A stretch of DNA of 64,000 nt from Phosphoribacter sp037045045 (GCA_037045045.1 JBAOHL010000005.1:496001-560000), one strand, 5' to 3'. Shown: positions 24,358 to 33,066, numbered from the stretch's first letter. Program-made: numbers and translations. Notes: generated by a model not told the origin, from the letters alone.

Positions 24358-27246
24358 CTACGCCCGGGGCTTCTCCCGCATCTCGTAGGTCTCGATGACG
24401 TCCTCGACCTGTAGGTCGTTGAACGACCCGAGGTTGATGCCGCACTCGTAGCCCTCGCGGACTTCGGTGACGTCGTCCTTGAACCGGCGCAGACCGGCGA
24501 TCTCGACGTTGTCGCCGACGACGACCCCGTTGCGCGTGATCCGCGCCCGGGCGCCGCGGCGGATCTCGCCGGACCGCACGAGCGATCCGGCGATGTTGCC
24601 GAACTTGCTCGACCGGAAGATCTCGCGGATCTCGGCGGTGCCGAGCTGGACCTCCTCGAACTCCGGCTTGAGCATGCCCTTGAGGGCGGCCTCGATATCC
24701 TCGATGGCCTGGTAGATCACCGAGTAGTAGCGCACCTCGACGCCCTCGCGGTCGGCGACCTCGGCGTTCTGGCCCTCGGCGCGGACGTTGAAGCCGATGA
24801 TGATCGCGTTGGAGGCCATCGCGAGGTTGATGTTGTTCAGCGTGATCGCGCCGACCCCACGGTCGATGATCCGCAGCTCGACCTCGTCGCCGACGTCGAT
24901 CTGCAGCAGGGCGTCCTCGAGGGCCTCGACGGAGCCGGACACGTCGCCCTTGAGGATGAGGTTGAGCGTCTCGACCTTGCCAGCGGCGAGCGCCTCGTTG
25001 AGGTCCTCGAGGCTGATCCGCTTGCGGGCCTTGGCCAGGGAGGCCTGTCGGTCGGCCGCCTCGCGCTTCTCGGCGATCTGCCGCGCGGTGCGGTCGTCGG
25101 GAGCGACGATGAAGGTGTCGCCGGCACGCGGCACCGACGAGAGTCCGAGCACCTGGACGGGTCGCGACGGGGTGGCCTCGCGCAGGGCGTTGCCATGTTC
25201 GTCGAGCATCGCTCGCACCCGGCCGTGGGCGGACCCGGCGACGATGGCGTCGCCGACGTGCAGGGTGCCCTGTTGGACGAGCACCGTCGCGGTCGCGCCG
25301 CGCCCTCGGTCGAGGTTGGCCTCGATGGCCACACCGCGAGCGTCGGTGTCGGGGTTCGCGCGCAGGTCGAGCGCGGCATCCGCAGTGAGCAGCACCGCCT
25401 CGAGCAGCCCGTCGATGTTGACCTTCTCGCGGGCGGAGACGTCGACGAACATCGTGTCGCCGCCGTACTCTTCGGCGACGAGGTTGTACTCGGTGAGTTG
25501 CTGGCGGATCTTGTCGGGGTTGGCCCCCTCTTTGTCAATCTTGTTCACTGCCACGACGATCGGCACGTCGGCCGCCTGGGCGTGGTTGAGCGCCTCGATG
25601 GTCTGCGGCATGACGCCGTCGTCGGCGGCGACCACGAGGATGGCGATGTCCGTGACCTTGGCCCCACGGGCTCGCATCGCGGTGAACGCCTCGTGACCCG
25701 GGGTGTCGATGAACGTGACCGGCCGCTCGATTCCCTCGTGCTCAGTGACGATTTGGTACGCGCCGATGTGCTGGGTGATGCCCCCGGCCTCGGTGGCGAT
25801 GACGTTGGCGCGGCGGATCGCGTCGAGCAGTTTGGTCTTGCCGTGGTCGACGTGGCCCATGACGGTGACGACGGGCGGTCGGGCGACGAGGTCGGCCTCG
25901 TCGTCCTCCTCGGCGTCGAGGTCGATGTTGAAGGAGGCGAACAGCTCCTTCTCCTCGTCCTCGGGCGAGACGACCTGCACGTCGTAGCCGAGCTCGGCAC
26001 CGAGCAGTCGGAAGGTGTCCTCGTCGAGGGACTGCGTGGCCGTGGCCATCTCGCCGAGGTGGAACAGCACCGTGACCAGCGACGCGGCGTGGGCGTTGAT
26101 CTTGTCGGCGAAGTCGGTCAGCGAGGACCCGCGGCGCACGCGGATCACCGTCGTGCCGTCGCCTCGGGGCACGGTAACGCCGCCGATGGTCGGCGCTTGC
26201 ATCTGCTCGAACTCTTGGCGCTTGGCCCGCTTGGACTTTCGTCCACGGACCGGCCGGCCACCGCCGCGCCCGAAGGCGCCCTGCGTGCCGCCACGACCGC
26301 CAGGACCACCCGGGCGCCCACCGAAGCCACCGCCGGGAGCGCCGGGACGACCGCCGGTGCCCGGGCGGGCACCCTGACCGGGCCGAGCTCCCGGGGCCGG
26401 CCGCGCGCCGGGGCGCCCGACGGCGGCCCGGTCGGGCATCATCCCGGGGTTCGGGCGCAGTCCGCCGGGTCGGGGGCCACCCGGTCCGGCGGCACCCGGA
26501 CGGGGACCGCCAGGGCCGGCCTGACCGGGACGCGACTGGGGACGCGGCATACCTTGGCTCGGCGCGAAGGGGTTGTTGCCCGGTCGCGGCGGTGCACCCT
26601 CGCGGGCTGCCGCCGGACGGCCCATGCCCTGGCTCGGCGCGAACGGGTTGTTACCCGGGCGCGGCTGACCGGGCCGCGGCGACGGACGTGGGCCGGGGCC
26701 GGTGGCGCGTGCCGCGGGATCGGCGGCGGCCGGGCGCGGGCCGGGGGTCGGACCGCTCGGGCGAGCCGTGGTGGGGGGCGCCGACGGGGCCGCTGTGCCC
26801 GCGGCCGCGGCTGGGGGCGCGGCGACGGCCGGCGCCACGGGGGCCTGGGGCGCAGTGATGCTCGGCGCGGGCGCTGGGGCGGCGGGTGCAGCCGGTGCCG
26901 CAGGGCTCGTCGGTGCCGTTGCCGGCGCAGTGACCGGTGCGCTGGTCGCCGGGGGCGCGGGCGCCGCGGGGGCGGAGGCCGCTGGCGGTGCAGGCGGAGC
27001 GCTCGAGGGGGCGGCCGCAGGCGCGGAGGGCGCTGCGGGTGCCGGCGCCGACGTCCGAGCGGCCGGCGCGGCCGCCACGGCCTGGGACGTGCTCGCCCAG
27101 GATTCCTTGATCTTGCGCACGACGGGCGCCTCGATCGTCGAGGACGCCGATCGGACGAATTCGCCCTGTTCCTTCAGATGGGCGAGGAGCGCCTTGCTCT
27201 CTACCCCGAGCTCCTTGGCGAGCTCGTAGACCCGGACCTTGGCCAC
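24358..27246 (-). CDS. infB: Translation initiation factor IF-2
   Basis: This 962-residue GTPase brings initiator tRNA to the 30S subunit. The GTP-binding domain has MGHVDHGKTKLLDAIR, IDTPGHEAFTAMR and the AVNKIDKEGANPDKI motif. The C-terminal domain ends EDVIETYEMREKPRA. The N-terminal third is a long Ala/Pro then Arg/Gly/Pro low-complexity region with NPFAPSQGM repeats (two closely similar copies), typical of actinobacterial IF-2. The GTG at 27246 has an AAGGAG ribosome site, and a strong hairpin (27264-27303) sits directly upstream. Confidence 0.97.
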   Translation of the reverse strand: MAKVRVYELAKELGVESKALLAHLKEQGEFVRSASSTIEAPVVRKIKESWASTSQAVAAAPAARTSAPAPAAPSAPAAAPSSAPPAPPAASAPAAPAPPATSAPVTAPATAPTSPAAPAAPAAPAPAPSITAPQAPVAPAVAAPPAAAAGTAAPSAPPTTARPSGPTPGPRPAAADPAARATGPGPRPSPRPGQPRPGNNPFAPSQGMGRPAAAREGAPPRPGNNPFAPSQGMPRPQSRPGQAGPGGPRPGAAGPGGPRPGGLRPNPGMMPDRAAVGRPGARPAPGARPGQGARPGTGGRPGAPGGGFGGRPGGPGGRGGTQGAFGRGGGRPVRGRKSKRAKRQEFEQMQAPTIGGVTVPRGDGTTVIRVRRGSSLTDFADKINAHAASLVTVLFHLGEMATATQSLDEDTFRLLGAELGYDVQVVSPEDEEKELFASFNIDLDAEEDDEADLVARPPVVTVMGHVDHGKTKLLDAIRRANVIATEAGGITQHIGAYQIVTEHEGIERPVTFIDTPGHEAFTAMRARGAKVTDIAILVVAADDGVMPQTIEALNHAQAADVPIVVAVNKIDKEGANPDKIRQQLTEYNLVAEEYGGDTMFVDVSAREKVNIDGLLEAVLLTADAALDLRANPDTDARGVAIEANLDRGRGATATVLVQQGTLHVGDAIVAGSAHGRVRAMLDEHGNALREATPSRPVQVLGLSSVPRAGDTFIVAPDDRTARQIAEKREAADRQASLAKARKRISLEDLNEALAAGKVETLNLILKGDVSGSVEALEDALLQIDVGDEVELRIIDRGVGAITLNNINLAMASNAIIIGFNVRAEGQNAEVADREGVEVRYYSVIYQAIEDIEAALKGMLKPEFEEVQLGTAEIREIFRSSKFGNIAGSLVRSGEIRRGARARITRNGVVVGDNVEIAGLRRFKDDVTEVREGYECGINLGSFNDLQVEDVIETYEMREKPRA

Positions 27247-27263
27247 GCTTCTCCTTGTGTCGC

Positions 27264-27303
27264 GGTCCGGGCTGGTGCGAAGGTCGGCCTTCGCGCACGG
27301 ACC
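27264..27303 (-). promoter_or_regulatory. Stem-loop upstream of infB
   Basis: On the minus-strand mRNA an outer stem GGTCCG/CGGACC (ends at 27298-27303 and 27264-27269) encloses an inner stem GCGAAGG-CCGA-CCTTCGC. The hairpin ends just before the infB ribosome site AAGGAG. It could modulate IF-2 translation or stabilise a processed mRNA end. There is no U-run, so a classical intrinsic terminator is unlikely. Confidence 0.5.
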
Positions 27304-27319
27304 AGCTAGTGGGGCTTGC

Positions 27320-27712
27320 TCATTGGTGAGTACTCATCGGGTGCTCATCAGCGTCTGACCCGCCTTGTCGTTGGTCGTGTGTCGTCCCGTGCGCGCGGCC
27401 GTCGAGGTATGCCGTGAGGGCGCCGACATCCGCACCGGCCTGCAATCGCAAGGCCCGCACGAACGCCCGCCGCCGCACGGCTCGCTCGAGACACTCGGTG
27501 TCCGGGTGCAGCCAGGCGCCGCGCCCCGGGAGCCGGTGCCGCAGGTCCGGCACCACCCGGGGGACTCCCGGATCGTCCGTCACCGCGACCACTCGCACGA
27601 GAACCGACCAGCTATCCGTGCGTCGACACCCGATGCAGGTGCGGATCGGCTCGCGCCGGCCCGCGCCACCAGATGGCGTCGCCCGGAGTCCAGTCCGGTC
27701 GGTCGTGCTCAA
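27320..27712 (-). CDS. ylxR: YlxR/DUF448 RNA-binding protein
   Basis: This small basic protein of about 130 residues has the YlxR signature PIRTCIGCRRTDSWSVLVRV and GRGAWLHPDTECLERAVRRRAF. YlxR (RnpM) binds RNA, including RNase P RNA, and is normally encoded between nusA and infB. The start is uncertain: TTG 27712 is the first possible codon, and a later start nearer PIRTCIG is possible. A TAGACT -10-like element overlaps the TTG. Here it is separated from nusA by the DUF222-HNH gene. Confidence 0.85.
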   Translation of the reverse strand: MSTTDRTGLRATPSGGAGRREPIRTCIGCRRTDSWSVLVRVVAVTDDPGVPRVVPDLRHRLPGRGAWLHPDTECLERAVRRRAFVRALRLQAGADVGALTAYLDGRAHGTTHDQRQGGSDADEHPMSTHQ

Positions 27713-27872
27713 GTCTACCCCGTCTACGGTTGCGGTGCCGCCGTGAGCGTACGGGAACCGGGCCGGAATTGACGGGTAGGCACCATGACGTCAGGACTGC
27801 CGAGTCGGCGGCGATCCTGCGCATGATGGCCGAGTGGATCAGGACGGCAAATTCGGAACTTGCCTCCTCACC

Positions 27873-29354
27873 TCACGACACTTCCCTGCGAGGTTCGGAC
27901 AGCTCGCGGTAGTCGTGCGGGTGGGTGACGTAGGTGCGACCGGCGAAGGTGCGCCAGGTGAGCATCCCGGTGAGCGGGTCGCCGCGTGAGGTCCACAGGC
28001 CGGTGGTCTTGAGGGCGTGATGTCGGCGGTGCTTGGCGCTGAGGTTCGCGGTGCTCGTCCGACCGCTCGGGAAGGGCCGTTCGTGGTCGACGTCGCAGGT
28101 CGCCGCCGGGACCGTGCAGCCGGGGGCGCGGCATACCGCGTCGTGGGCGAGCACGTGTCTGCGGATCGCCTCGGTGGGCCGGTAACTGCGGGTGGACAGC
28201 TCGACGAGCCGGCCGGATGCTGCGTCGGTGACCAGCCACCGCCACCTCGACCCGTCGGTGGTCGCGACCTCGCGGGCGTGCGCCGCGGCGAGGTAGCCGT
28301 GCCCGGGCAGCTCACCGAGGCCGTCGTCCTGGCCGAGCAGGGTCGACAGGCCGACGACGAGGTTGACCCGGGCCGGCGGGAAAGCGCCTACGAGGCGCAG
28401 CGGCGAGTCCGCCTCGGTCACGCGGCCCGGCGCCACCTCGCCGTAGAGCACGAGATCGAGCGCGACGTCGGAGCGCAGCTGGGCCAGGGTGCGACCGAGC
28501 GGATCGCCCGCGGCGCGCACGGCCCGAGCCAGCGCATCGACCCGGTCCGTCGCCGCGGCGACCCGAGCGCCGTCACCGGTGACGACGAGCGCCGCCACCC
28601 CCTCGGGCTGGAACTCGGCCTCGGCGGTGCGCGCCGCGAAGGCGCTGGCTCGGGCCGTCGCGGGGTCGGGAGCGTGCCGCGCCAGCTGACGGCGCAGCCG
28701 GGCCGACACCAGGCGCTCGGAGGGCACCGGGCACCCCCGAGGCGGCGCGAGCACTCGAGCCGCCACGGTGTCGGCGACCTCGGGATCCAGGTGCGTCGTG
28801 TCGCCGTGAATCCGCAGGACCCGCTGCAGCGACGCCGTGCCCCCACGCAGGTGGGTCAGGGCCGTCGCGGTGCGCCGGGGGTCGGCGGTGGCGAACGAGA
28901 GCCGCCGCTCGCACTCGCGCTGGCCGAGACCGGTCGCGGCCATCACCTCGTCCACCGTCGCAGATCGCGCGAGTGCAGCGACGTAATCCCGGCGGCGCGC
29001 GGGCGGCATACCGGGCAGGTCGAGGTGCTCGCACTCGGCCCGGACCTGCGCGTGCAGCGCCCGCCACGCCGACAGCGCGGCGACGTCGAGAGCCGCCTTG
29101 AGCCGCTCCACCATCTCGACGAGCGCGAGCGCGGCTGCCGCCGGAGTGTCCGGGATCGGTATGCCGGGTCCCGGCTGCACGGCGAGCGGCGCCGACGGCA
29201 CTGTCGCTACGGCCGACGGCACTGTCGCTACGGCCGACGGCACTGTCGCTACGGCCGACGGCACTGTCGCTACGGCCGACGGCACTGTCGCTACGGCCGA
29301 CGTCTTGACGACCGGCAGGTTCGCCTGGTGCGCCATCGTCGTCGATTCGAACAT
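27873..29354 (-). CDS. DUF222/HNH endonuclease (13E12 repeat family), SOS-box controlled
   Basis: This 493-residue protein has a central DUF222 domain (about residues 70-370) and a C-terminal HNH nuclease domain: HDAVCRAPGC, then CDVDHERPFPSG and NLSAKHRRHHALKT, with Cys and His metal and catalytic residues intact. This is the mycobacterial 13E12 repeat architecture. The N-terminus holds five AVATVPS repeats encoded by a 21-base tandem repeat. The ATG at 29354 lies seven bases after a TAGAAT -10 box and inside an SOS box, suggesting a leaderless mRNA; ATG 29336 is an alternative. It splits the nusA-ylxR-infB operon and may be an inserted selfish or DNA-repair element. Confidence 0.88.
   Translation of the reverse strand: MFESTTMAHQANLPVVKTSAVATVPSAVATVPSAVATVPSAVATVPSAVATVPSAPLAVQPGPGIPIPDTPAAAALALVEMVERLKAALDVAALSAWRALHAQVRAECEHLDLPGMPPARRRDYVAALARSATVDEVMAATGLGQRECERRLSFATADPRRTATALTHLRGGTASLQRVLRIHGDTTHLDPEVADTVAARVLAPPRGCPVPSERLVSARLRRQLARHAPDPATARASAFAARTAEAEFQPEGVAALVVTGDGARVAAATDRVDALARAVRAAGDPLGRTLAQLRSDVALDLVLYGEVAPGRVTEADSPLRLVGAFPPARVNLVVGLSTLLGQDDGLGELPGHGYLAAAHAREVATTDGSRWRWLVTDAASGRLVELSTRSYRPTEAIRRHVLAHDAVCRAPGCTVPAATCDVDHERPFPSGRTSTANLSAKHRRHHALKTTGLWTSRGDPLTGMLTWRTFAGRTYVTHPHDYRELSEPRREVS
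29191..29301 (-). repeat. 21-base tandem repeat (5 exact copies) coding AVATVPS
   Basis: GCCGACGGCACTGTCGCTACG occurs five times in exact tandem from 29191 to 29295, followed by a partial sixth copy to 29301. Each unit is in frame and adds one AVATVPS heptapeptide to the DUF222-HNH protein N-terminus. Perfect identity suggests recent expansion and probable copy-number variation between strains. Confidence 0.92.
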
Positions 29355-29362
29355 GTGTTCGA
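29347..29362. promoter_or_regulatory. LexA SOS box
   Basis: TCGAAC-ATGT-GTTCGA matches the actinobacterial LexA consensus TCGAAC(N4)GTTCGA exactly. It lies between the -10 box and the start codon, overlapping the predicted transcription start, where bound LexA would block transcription. This predicts DNA-damage induction of the DUF222-HNH gene. Confidence 0.85.
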
Positions 29363-29390
29363 TTCTAGTCGGGTGGGCTCACGCCGTCAA
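29362..29390 (-). promoter_or_regulatory. Near-consensus sigma-70 promoter for the DUF222-HNH gene
   Basis: On the minus strand TTGACG (29385-29390) and TAGAAT (29362-29367) are separated by exactly 17 bases. Seven bases after the -10 box comes the ATG at 29354, the spacing expected for leaderless transcription in actinobacteria. The SOS box overlaps the downstream edge. Confidence 0.78.
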
Positions 29391-29459
29391 GAGGCGGCCA
29401 GACCACAATCCGTTGTCTCCCAATGAGATGCACGCGGCTCGGGGCTGACGGCACGCGGA

Positions 29460-29498
29460 ACGTCGGCCAATGACAACAGGCCGGCGGGCCCCCGACGT
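29460..29498 (-). terminator. Weak stem-loop after nusA
   Basis: ACGTCGG (29460-29466) and CCGACGT (29492-29498) form a seven-base stem with a 25-base loop immediately downstream of the nusA stop at 29500. There is no U-tract. It could reduce read-through into the DUF222-HNH gene. Confidence 0.3.
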
Positions 29499-29499
29499 C

Positions 29500-30507
29500 C
29501 TACTCGGACGCCAGCGTGTCGGGGTGGATGTCGATGCGCCAGCCGGTGAGCTTGGCCGCCAGACGGGCGTTCTGGCCCTCCTTGCCGATGGCCAGCGACA
29601 GTTGGTAGTCGGGCACGACGACGCGCGCCTTGCGCAACTCGGCGTCAACCACCTCGACCGACTGCACGCGAGCCGGCGACAGAGCAGCAGCGACGAACTG
29701 GCGCGGGTCCTCGGAGAAGTCGACGATGTCGATCTTCTCGCCGTGCAGTTCGGTCATCACCGCGCGCACCCGGGCCCCCATCGGACCGATACACGCCCCC
29801 TTGGCGTTGACGCCGGCCACCTTGGCCCGGACCGCGACCTTGGTCCGGTGCCCGGCCTCCCGAGCCAGGGCGGCGATCTCCACCGACCCGTCGGCCACCT
29901 CGGGCACCTCGAGCTTGAACAACGTCTTGACGAGGTTGGGATGGGTCCGGGACAGGCCGATGATCGGTCCTTTGGGGCCACGCTTGACGCTGACGACGAA
30001 ACACCGCAGCCGCTCGCCGTGCCGGTAGGTCTCCCCCGGTACCTGCTCGGCCTGCGGCAGCATGCCTTCCACCGAGCCGAAGTCGACGAGGACGTTGCGC
30101 GGATCGGAGCTCTGCTGGATCACCCCGGAGACGATGTCGCCCTCGCGGCCCTTGAAGTCGCCGAGGATCGCCTCATCCTCGATGTCGCGCAGCCGCTGGA
30201 CGATGACCTGCCGGGCCGTCGCCGCGGCTACCCGGCCGAACCCCTCCGGCGTGTCGTCGAACTCCGGCCCGGGCTCCCCGCGGGACATCCGCTCGCCGTC
30301 CTCGGCCGGGACCGGCTCGCCCTCCTCGCGCGCCCAGACGACGACGTGCCCAGTCTTGCGGTCCAGGTGCACCCGGGCGATCTTGTAGGCGCCCTCGGTG
30401 CGGTGGTACGCGACGAGCAGGGCCTGCTCGATCGCCGGGATGAGCACGTCGAGGCTGATGTCGCGTTCGCGTTCCAGGGCCCGCAGGGCGGCCAAGTCGA
30501 TGTCCAT
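29500..30507 (-). CDS. nusA: Transcription termination/antitermination factor NusA
   Basis: This 335-residue factor binds RNA polymerase and nascent RNA. It has the N-terminal polymerase-binding region (DVLIPAIEQALLVAYHRTEG), an S1 domain (GREGDIVSGVIQQ) and KH domains (GACIGPMGARVRAVMTELHGE and the GKEGQNARLAAKLTG motif). The C-terminal acidic repeats of proteobacterial NusA are absent, as expected in actinobacteria. Its ATG shares one base with the rimP stop (TGATG), so it is translationally coupled to rimP. Confidence 0.97.
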   Translation of the reverse strand: MDIDLAALRALERERDISLDVLIPAIEQALLVAYHRTEGAYKIARVHLDRKTGHVVVWAREEGEPVPAEDGERMSRGEPGPEFDDTPEGFGRVAAATARQVIVQRLRDIEDEAILGDFKGREGDIVSGVIQQSSDPRNVLVDFGSVEGMLPQAEQVPGETYRHGERLRCFVVSVKRGPKGPIIGLSRTHPNLVKTLFKLEVPEVADGSVEIAALAREAGHRTKVAVRAKVAGVNAKGACIGPMGARVRAVMTELHGEKIDIVDFSEDPRQFVAAALSPARVQSVEVVDAELRKARVVVPDYQLSLAIGKEGQNARLAAKLTGWRIDIHPDTLASE

Positions 30508-31040
30508 CAGCGGGCCTCCCCCGACTCGCCCGACTCGGCGTCCGCAGGGTCGTCCGGACGGCCGAACTCGACCTGAACCCGGGCGCTGCGGACCCGATCG
30601 ACCCCGAAGGTGACGTCGCCGCGTTCGGTGTCGAGCAGAACCTGACCAGCCCCGACGGCCAAGATTCGCCCCGTCACGGGCTCGCCGTCGGTCGGGGTGA
30701 GCACGACGAGGCGTCCGACGTTGCGGCGCAGGTGCCGCGGCTGGGTCAACGGCCGATCCACGCCCGGGGAGCTGACCTCCAGGACGTAGGGCGCCTCGCC
30801 CAGCGCGTCGAGGCGGTCGAGCGCGTCGCTGACCACCCGGGTCGCGTCGGCCACCTCGTCGAGGCTGAGCGGCGGTACCGGGGTGCGGTCGTCCGCCAGC
30901 GCCAGGGCGTCGAGGTCGCGGTCCACGGCGAGGCGGACCACCTGGCGACGCCCGGCGCGGGCCACCGCGAGATCCTCGACGATCAGCCCGAGGTCCGCCA
31001 CCGGTCCGGCCAGCGCCGACCGGATGAGCTCCACCGACAT
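30507..31040 (-). CDS. rimP: Ribosome maturation factor RimP
   Basis: This 177-residue protein helps assemble the 30S subunit. The family motif YVLEVSSPGVDRPLTQPRHL is present, together with the C-terminal Sm-like domain (GRILAVGAGQVLLDTERGDV). A GGGAGGTGGG ribosome site precedes the ATG at 31040. It is the first gene of the rimP-nusA operon and is divergent from the DUF4439 gene. Confidence 0.95.
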   Translation of the reverse strand: MSVELIRSALAGPVADLGLIVEDLAVARAGRRQVVRLAVDRDLDALALADDRTPVPPLSLDEVADATRVVSDALDRLDALGEAPYVLEVSSPGVDRPLTQPRHLRRNVGRLVVLTPTDGEPVTGRILAVGAGQVLLDTERGDVTFGVDRVRSARVQVEFGRPDDPADAESGESGEAR

Positions 31041-31153
31041 CCGAGCCCACCTCCCTGCGCTGCTCGACTCCGACCCACTCTAACCGGGCTCTCGGGATGC
31101 GCCGTGCCATCATCGGGGGCATGCCTGCGGCCCCCCTCGAACGCGAGGCGGGT

Positions 31154-32152
31154 ATGCCGTCGCGGCGTCAGCTCCTGCGGGGCGCGCTGACCGGCACCGC
31201 GGTCGTCGGGGCCTCGATGCTCGGCGGGTGCCGGGTGCGGCTCGAGGACGACGCCCCGGCGGTTCCGTTCCTCGAACGGGCGGCCATTCCCGACGAGGCC
31301 GTGCTCATCCAGACGTATCGCCAGGCCTCGGCCCTGGCCGCCCTCGCCGCTCGGGTGCCCGCCCCACTCGCCGCGGAGGTGACCCCGCAGCACCAGCGGC
31401 AAGCGACCGTCCTGCTCGACATCCTCACCGCGGGCGGTGTCCCGCGCGTGGCGATCGACCCTGTCACGCCGACTCCCGTCGGCACCCCCGCTGCACCGGG
31501 ACTGCCGTCGACGGCCGACCCGCCCGCAGCCACCCCGGCGTCGACCACCACGCCCTCCAGCCCGCAGCCGCCTGCCGACCCCGCGGAACTCGCCGCCGCC
31601 GAACTCGAAGTTCTCGCCCCGGCGGCCTTGACGGCTCTCGCTGCCGCGCTCGCCCATCGCACCCTGTTCACCGCGGTCGGCGCCCACCACGCGGCGACGG
31701 CGACCCTGCTGGGCGCCACGCCGGCGTGGCCCGCCGCGCCCGCGCTGCCGGCGGTCCTCGCGGCGCGGGCGCTCGACGCCACCCGAGCCGCCCGGTATGC
31801 CGGGCAGGTCGCCGCCGCGCGCCTCACCGGTGCCCATCACAACCAGGCCCTGGCCACCCTGACCACGCTCGACCGGCGGATCGGTGACCTGGCCGAAGCC
31901 GCGTCCGGGGTCGCTGCCCCGGCTCCGCTCGGCTATCGACTGCCCTTCCCGGTCGCCACCGCCGACGACGCGATCCGGCTACTCGCCACCGCCCTGGGCT
32001 CCCTGGTCGCCGGCGGTTTGCAGTCTGCGGCCGACCTGCCGGTGGCCGCGCCGGCATACCCGCACCTGGTGCGCCTGCACACCGAAGCCGTGCTCCTGGC
32101 TCGGCCCTGGGGGGTGGCGCTGACGGCGTTCCCCGGCCTGGTCGACCGGTGA
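31154..32152 (+). CDS. DUF4439 lipoprotein with Tat-type signal
   Basis: This protein of about 332 residues opens with SRRQLLRGALTGTAVVGAS and a lipobox MLGGC, so it is probably exported by the Tat pathway and lipid-anchored. The C-terminal half (AAALAHRTLFTAVGAHHAAT to HTEAVLLARPWGV) is the DUF4439 ferritin-like domain; a middle Thr/Pro/Ala-rich linker is low complexity. The ATG at 31154 has GAGG upstream and lies in a GGTATGCC motif copy; ATG 31121 is an alternative. It is divergent from rimP, a common actinobacterial arrangement, and overlaps the downstream kinase gene. The function is unknown. Confidence 0.82.
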   Translation: MPSRRQLLRGALTGTAVVGASMLGGCRVRLEDDAPAVPFLERAAIPDEAVLIQTYRQASALAALAARVPAPLAAEVTPQHQRQATVLLDILTAGGVPRVAIDPVTPTPVGTPAAPGLPSTADPPAATPASTTTPSSPQPPADPAELAAAELEVLAPAALTALAAALAHRTLFTAVGAHHAATATLLGATPAWPAAPALPAVLAARALDATRAARYAGQVAAARLTGAHHNQALATLTTLDRRIGDLAEAASGVAAPAPLGYRLPFPVATADDAIRLLATALGSLVAGGLQSAADLPVAAPAYPHLVRLHTEAVLLARPWGVALTAFPGLVDR

Positions 32153-33066
32153 GCGAACTCGTTCCTGATCCCTTTCGACGTCAGTTCCAGGCCGTTGCGC
32201 ACGACCCGGAGGCGCCATCCGCTGCGGAGTGGGTCAGTCGACTGCCCCGCCTGCTCGACGCCTTGCTCGGCGACTGGGACCTGCGGCCCGACGGGGCGAC
32301 CCGTTGGGGGTGGCGGGCGCTGGTTGTCCCGGTCGTCTCACCTGCGGGACCGGCCGCGCTCAAGGTCGGCTGGCCGCACCCTGGCGCCCGCCACGAACAC
32401 CTCGCGCTGCGGCACTGGGCCGGAGGCGGCACCGTGCGGCTGCTGCGGGCCGACCCGACCCGTGACGCGCTGCTGCTCGAGCGGCTCGACCCCGAGCGCG
32501 ACCTGCGCACCATTCCGGCGCCCGAGGCCGGGACCGTCCTCGGGCGCCTGCTACGCGATCTGCGTCGACCCGCTCCGCCACAGCTGTCGACGACCGCGGC
32601 GTATGCCGCCCGCCTGGCCGGGGACCTCACCGGCGACGTGCCCGGCATACCGCGTCGGTTCGTCGAGCAGGCTCGGTCATTGGCGGCGGACCTCGCCGCC
32701 GACGGGGAGCGGAACCACCCGATGTGGCTGCTGCATACCGATCTCCGCGAGGCGAATGTCCTTGCCGCACAACGGAGCCCATGGCTAGCCATCGACCCCG
32801 AGCCGCTTGCCGGAGACCGGGCCTTCGAAGTGGCCCGGGCCTTGCGCGAGCGAATCGGCGAGGCGGATCGAGCGGGTTCGGTCCGGGCTGCGATCCGGGA
32901 GCGCTTCGACCTCGTGTGCGAGCAGGCAGAGATCGATCCCGACCGAGCCCAGGCCTGGACGATCCTGCGCGAGGTCGCCGACGCCCGCGCCGCCGCACGG
33001 GCGGGCCGAGCCGACGACGAGCAGGTGCGCCGGGTCGTGACGGTCCTCAAGGCGATGAACCCTTAG
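32149..33066 (+). CDS. Aminoglycoside/hydroxyurea-kinase-like phosphotransferase
   Basis: This 305-residue protein resembles streptomycin 6-kinase and related antibiotic kinases: a nucleotide-binding region (AALKVGWPHPGARHEHLALRHW), a catalytic loop HTDLREANVL and a metal motif AIDPEPLAGDRAFE. The usual catalytic loop is HGDLxxxN; here Gly is replaced by Thr, but the Asp and Asn are kept. Whether it confers resistance or phosphorylates a metabolite is unknown. The GTG overlaps the DUF4439 stop as GTGA. Confidence 0.8.
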   Translation: MSELVPDPFRRQFQAVAHDPEAPSAAEWVSRLPRLLDALLGDWDLRPDGATRWGWRALVVPVVSPAGPAALKVGWPHPGARHEHLALRHWAGGGTVRLLRADPTRDALLLERLDPERDLRTIPAPEAGTVLGRLLRDLRRPAPPQLSTTAAYAARLAGDLTGDVPGIPRRFVEQARSLAADLAADGERNHPMWLLHTDLREANVLAAQRSPWLAIDPEPLAGDRAFEVARALRERIGEADRAGSVRAAIRERFDLVCEQAEIDPDRAQAWTILREVADARAAARAGRADDEQVRRVVTVLKAMNP

